The notes beneath the pieces are model-generated. The model did no database searches. It had not been told where the DNA came from and saw nothing but the letters and a program-made list of their open reading frames with translations. A stretch of DNA of 64,000 nucleotides, from the NCBI RefSeq assembly GCF_041320705.1, contig NZ_JBGGTQ010000001.1, forward strand, positions 62,001 to 126,000, in the 5' to 3' direction. Shown piece by piece: positions 61,528 to 64,000 of the stretch; the stretch's first letter is position 1, and each line of letters begins with the position of its first letter. A program made the position numbers and the translations under genes. The DNA is from Kineococcus mangrovi (lineage in GTDB: Bacteria; Actinomycetota; Actinomycetes; Actinomycetales; Kineococcaceae).

Positions 61528-62640
61528 ATGGCCGACGAGACCCCCGACACCCCGACCCAGAGCTCGCGGCGCGGCCGGTGGCTGACCGCCGCGCTGGTCG
61601 GTGCCGCCGCCCCCACCGCCCTCGTCCCGGCCGCGCACGCCGCCGCGGCCGCGGGCGAGACCGTCGTGACGGTGCGGGCCGGGGACACCGTGGGGGCCAT
61701 CGCCGCCGCGCACGGCAGCACCGTCGAGGCCGTCGTGGCGGCCAACGGGCTGGGTGAGGACGCCTTCGTCGTCGAGGGTCAGCAGCTGCGCGTGCCCGGA
61801 CCGCAGAGCACGGCCACGGGCGGGTCCTACACCGTGCAGGACGGCGACACCCTGTCCCACATCGCGGTGGCCCAGGGCACGACCGTCGGCGCGCTGCGCG
61901 AGGCCAACGGCCTGGCGGCCGACGGTTTCATCCGCGCCGGTCAGGAGCTGACCCTGCCCGGGGGCGGTTCACCCGCCCGCACGTCGGGCGGCGGGACCAC
62001 GACGGGCGAGGGCTCCTACACCGTCCGGGCCGGTGACACGCTGTCCCACATCGCGCTGCGGACGGGGGTGAGCGTCAGCGACCTGGTGGCGCTCAACGCT
62101 CTCGACGAGACCGGTTTCATCGTCGAGGGCCAGACGCTGCGCACGGGCGGGACGGCCCGGTCCGCCGAGCCCTCCCAGCCGGCCACCCAGGCCCCCACCG
62201 TCTCCGACGCGGTGTCCGTCAACCGTGCCCGGATCCGGGCGAGCGAGCAGCCGGGCAAGGCGGAGATGCGCGAGATCATCCGCTCCACGGCCGTGCGCCT
62301 GGGGGTGGACCCCTCCCTGGCCCTCGCGATCGGGATGCAGGAGTCCGGCTTCCAGATGAAGGTCGTCTCCCACGCCAACGCGATCGGCGCCATGCAGGTC
62401 ATCCCGAGCTCCGGGGAGTGGGCCTCGGACCTGCTCGGGGAGCCGATCGACCTCTTCGACGCCCGCGACAACGCCAAGGCCGGGGTCGCGATCCTGCGCA
62501 CCCTCGTGGCGAACAACCCGCCGGACGTGGCGATCGCGTCCTACTACCAGGGTCAGGCGTCCGTCCGGTCCCGCGGGATGTACGACGACACGCGCCGCTA
62601 CGTGGCGAACGTCCAGACGCTGCAGGCGCGCTTCCGCTGA
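61528..62640 (+). CDS. Secreted LysM / lytic transglycosylase-like protein
   Basis: 370 aa. N-terminal basic segment and signal-like helix (LTAALVGAAAPTALVPAAHA). Three LysM repeats of about 45 residues: VVTVRAGDTVGAIAAAHGS, GSYTVQDGDTLSHIAVAQGT and GSYTVRAGDTLSHIALRTGV. A C-terminal SLT/lysozyme-like domain (about 245-370) has catalytic Glu in LALAIGMQESGFQMKVVSHA and AIGAMQVIPSSG. It should bind and cleave peptidoglycan. ATG 61528 follows GAGGGA. Placed between Rv2175c-like and PknL-like genes. Confidence 0.88.
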   Translation: MADETPDTPTQSSRRGRWLTAALVGAAAPTALVPAAHAAAAAGETVVTVRAGDTVGAIAAAHGSTVEAVVAANGLGEDAFVVEGQQLRVPGPQSTATGGSYTVQDGDTLSHIAVAQGTTVGALREANGLAADGFIRAGQELTLPGGGSPARTSGGGTTTGEGSYTVRAGDTLSHIALRTGVSVSDLVALNALDETGFIVEGQTLRTGGTARSAEPSQPATQAPTVSDAVSVNRARIRASEQPGKAEMREIIRSTAVRLGVDPSLALAIGMQESGFQMKVVSHANAIGAMQVIPSSGEWASDLLGEPIDLFDARDNAKAGVAILRTLVANNPPDVAIASYYQGQASVRSRGMYDDTRRYVANVQTLQARFR

Positions 62641-62671
62641 GTCGTTCGCCGGATCGGGCGCGGAGTCGACC

Positions 62672-62677
62672 TAGACT
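62672..62677 (+). promoter_or_regulatory. -10 box of a likely leaderless kinase mRNA
   Basis: TAGACT ends 8 nt before GTG 62686, with no ribosome site in between. Confidence 0.5.
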
Positions 62678-62685
62678 CGCTGACC

Positions 62686-64000
62686 GTGGACGCGACCCTC
62701 TCCGACCCGCTCGTCGGACGACGCCTGGACGGTCGGTACCACGTCCTGGGGCGCGTCGGGCGCGGGGGCATGGGGGTCGTCTACCGGGCCGAGGACGAGC
62801 GGCTCGACCGCGCCGTCGCCCTGAAGGTGCTGCGCGCCGACCTCGCCCACGACCCGACCGCGCGCTCCCGGTTCGTGCGCGAGGCCAAGTCCGCCGCCCG
62901 CCTGACGCACCCGGGCATCGTGGCCGTCCTGGACCAGGGCGTCGACCACGAGGGCGGCACGGAGACGGCCTACCTGGTCATGGAGCTCGTCGACGGCCGC
63001 ACGCTGCGCGACGTCGTCCTCGACAAGGGCGCCCTGACTCCCGGTGAGGCCCTGGGCGTGACGGCGGACGTCCTCGACGCGCTCGCCGAGGCGCACCGCA
63101 AGGGCGTCCTGCACCGCGACGTCAAGACGGCCAACGTCCTCGTCGCCGACGACGGGCGGGTCAAGGTCGCCGACTTCGGCCTGGCCCGGGCGGCCTCGAC
63201 GGGCGGGCAGAGCACCACCGTCGGCATGGGCGACCTCATGGGCACCGCCGAGTACCTGGCCCCCGAGCAGCTGGAGGCGGGCGAGCCGGACGCGCGCAGC
63301 GACGTCTACGGCGTCGGCGTCATGCTCTACGAGATGCTCACCGGCGCCCCGCCGTTCACCGGGGACAGCCCCTTCACGATCGCCTACAAGCACGTCCACG
63401 AGCCGGTCCCGCCGCCGTCGGCGAAGGCGCCGGGACTGCCGAAGGCGCTCGACGCGCTCGTGCTCGACGCCCTCGCCAAGGACCCCGACGAACGCCCCGC
63501 CGACGCCGGGGAGATGCTCGAGCAGCTGCGGGCCGTGCGGTCCTCGCTGACCCCCCAGCAGCTCGGCGCCCGTGCCCCCCGGCCCGCGGCACCGGCCGCG
63601 CCGGGCAGCACGACCCGCATCGGGACCGTCGCCACGGGCACGACGAGCACGACGGGCACGGCGGACGACGGGGCCGCCCCGGAGGGCCACCGGTCCCGCC
63701 GCGGCCTGCTGGTCGGGATCGTGCTGCTCGTCCTGGCCCTCGTCGCGGGCCTCTCCTGGTACTCCCTGGCCGGTCCCGGCGCCTACACGACGACGCCCGC
63801 CGTGGCCGGGAAGTCGCCGCAGGAGGCGCAGTCGATCCTGCAGGCGGCCGGGCTCGACGTGACCGAGGAGCAGGGGTTCAGCGACACCGTCCCCGCCGGG
63901 CTCGTCGCCGCCAGCGATCCCGGCGAGGGTGAGCGCGTCCGCAAGGACGGCACCGTGACGCTCGTCGTCAGCCGCGGGATCGAGCAGTTCCCCGTGCCGG
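62686..64000 (+). CDS. pknL: PASTA serine/threonine protein kinase, PknL-like (3' truncated)
   Basis: 438 visible codons, open to the window edge. Kinase domain: glycine loop GRVGRGGMGVVYRAED, VALKVL lysine (about 48), HRDVKTANVL (about 143), VADFGLARA (DFG about 162) and GTAEYLAPEQLEAGEPDARS. Juxtamembrane region, helix LLVGIVLLVLALVAGLSWY (about 340-360), then a first PASTA domain (TTTPAVAGKSPQEAQSILQA) and the start of a second (PVP at the end). PASTA domains sense peptidoglycan. Synteny with an Rv2175c-like gene supports PknL. Confidence 0.93.
   Translation, partial: MDATLSDPLVGRRLDGRYHVLGRVGRGGMGVVYRAEDERLDRAVALKVLRADLAHDPTARSRFVREAKSAARLTHPGIVAVLDQGVDHEGGTETAYLVMELVDGRTLRDVVLDKGALTPGEALGVTADVLDALAEAHRKGVLHRDVKTANVLVADDGRVKVADFGLARAASTGGQSTTVGMGDLMGTAEYLAPEQLEAGEPDARSDVYGVGVMLYEMLTGAPPFTGDSPFTIAYKHVHEPVPPPSAKAPGLPKALDALVLDALAKDPDERPADAGEMLEQLRAVRSSLTPQQLGARAPRPAAPAAPGSTTRIGTVATGTTSTTGTADDGAAPEGHRSRRGLLVGIVLLVLALVAGLSWYSLAGPGAYTTTPAVAGKSPQEAQSILQAAGLDVTEEQGFSDTVPAGLVAASDPGEGERVRKDGTVTLVVSRGIEQFPVP

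Noticed and set aside
1-64000. tRNA, rRNA, IS elements, prophage att sites, CRISPR arrays
   Set aside because: Looked for by eye (transposase motifs, direct repeats with spacers, tRNA-like arms) and none could be supported. A tRNA or covariance-model scan would settle it.

Overview
This is a very GC-rich actinobacterial chromosome segment. Evidence: GTG is the commonest start codon, 4-base GTGA/ATGA stop-start overlaps join many genes, and there is a complete actinobacterial-type dcw cluster with divIVA, sepF and yggT. MurE carries the DNPR motif of meso-diaminopimelate-adding enzymes. An acyclic carotenoid cluster and a pknL/Rv2175c-like pair are also present. The gene set would suit an orange-pigmented genus such as Kineococcus, but that assignment is inference. 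I saw no rRNA, tRNA, insertion sequence or CRISPR array.

Layout. (1) 1-9538: exopolysaccharide region. It holds an O-antigen-polymerase-like membrane protein (cut by the window edge), three glycosyltransferases, a large secreted propeller/Fn3 protein, a lipoprotein and a secreted alginate-lyase-like protein. The two large secreted proteins share a ~200-residue module. (2) 9759-35945, all minus strand: mraZ-rsmH-ftsL-ftsI-murE-murF-mraY-murD-ftsW-murG-murC-ftsQ-ftsZ-pgeF-yggS-sepF-yggT-divIVA-traR/dksA-like-lspA-rluD-like-dnaE1 and a small membrane protein. The mraZ promoter contains three TGGAG repeats with an exact 10-bp period, the expected autoregulatory operator. (3) 36431-41065, plus strand: moxR-DUF58-transglutaminase operon, ended by a 14-bp-stem hairpin. 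(4) 41229-49028, minus strand: DUF3040 protein, dinB, a methyltransferase, then the SOS cassette DUF6504 - SAV_6107-type HEPN - dnaE2. A perfect LexA box (TCGAAC-N4-GTTCGA) lies upstream of the cassette. Beyond it are two perfect actinobacterial DnaA boxes (TTGTCCACA) 77 bp apart. (5) 49376-50864: a DUF6318 lipoprotein and a PKD-domain secreted protein, crossed by an AT-richer patch that starts inside one gene and ends inside the next. (6) 50980-60904: YbaK-like protein, alpha/beta hydrolase, then the carotenoid genes (crtA-like, cruF-like, glycosyltransferase, second desaturase, crtE, crtI, crtB) plus a divergent CDP-alcohol phosphatidyltransferase. (7) 60915-64000: Rv2175c-like DNA-binding protein, LysM/transglycosylase protein and a PASTA serine/threonine kinase that runs off the window.

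Working together, regions 2 and 3 make and remodel the peptidoglycan wall and the division ring. Region 4 is damage-inducible mutagenic replication. Region 6 should make an acyclic, hydroxylated, keto- and glycosyl-modified carotenoid, because no lycopene cyclase is seen. Several genes appear to be transcribed as leaderless mRNAs from TANNNT boxes 6-8 nt before the start codon.
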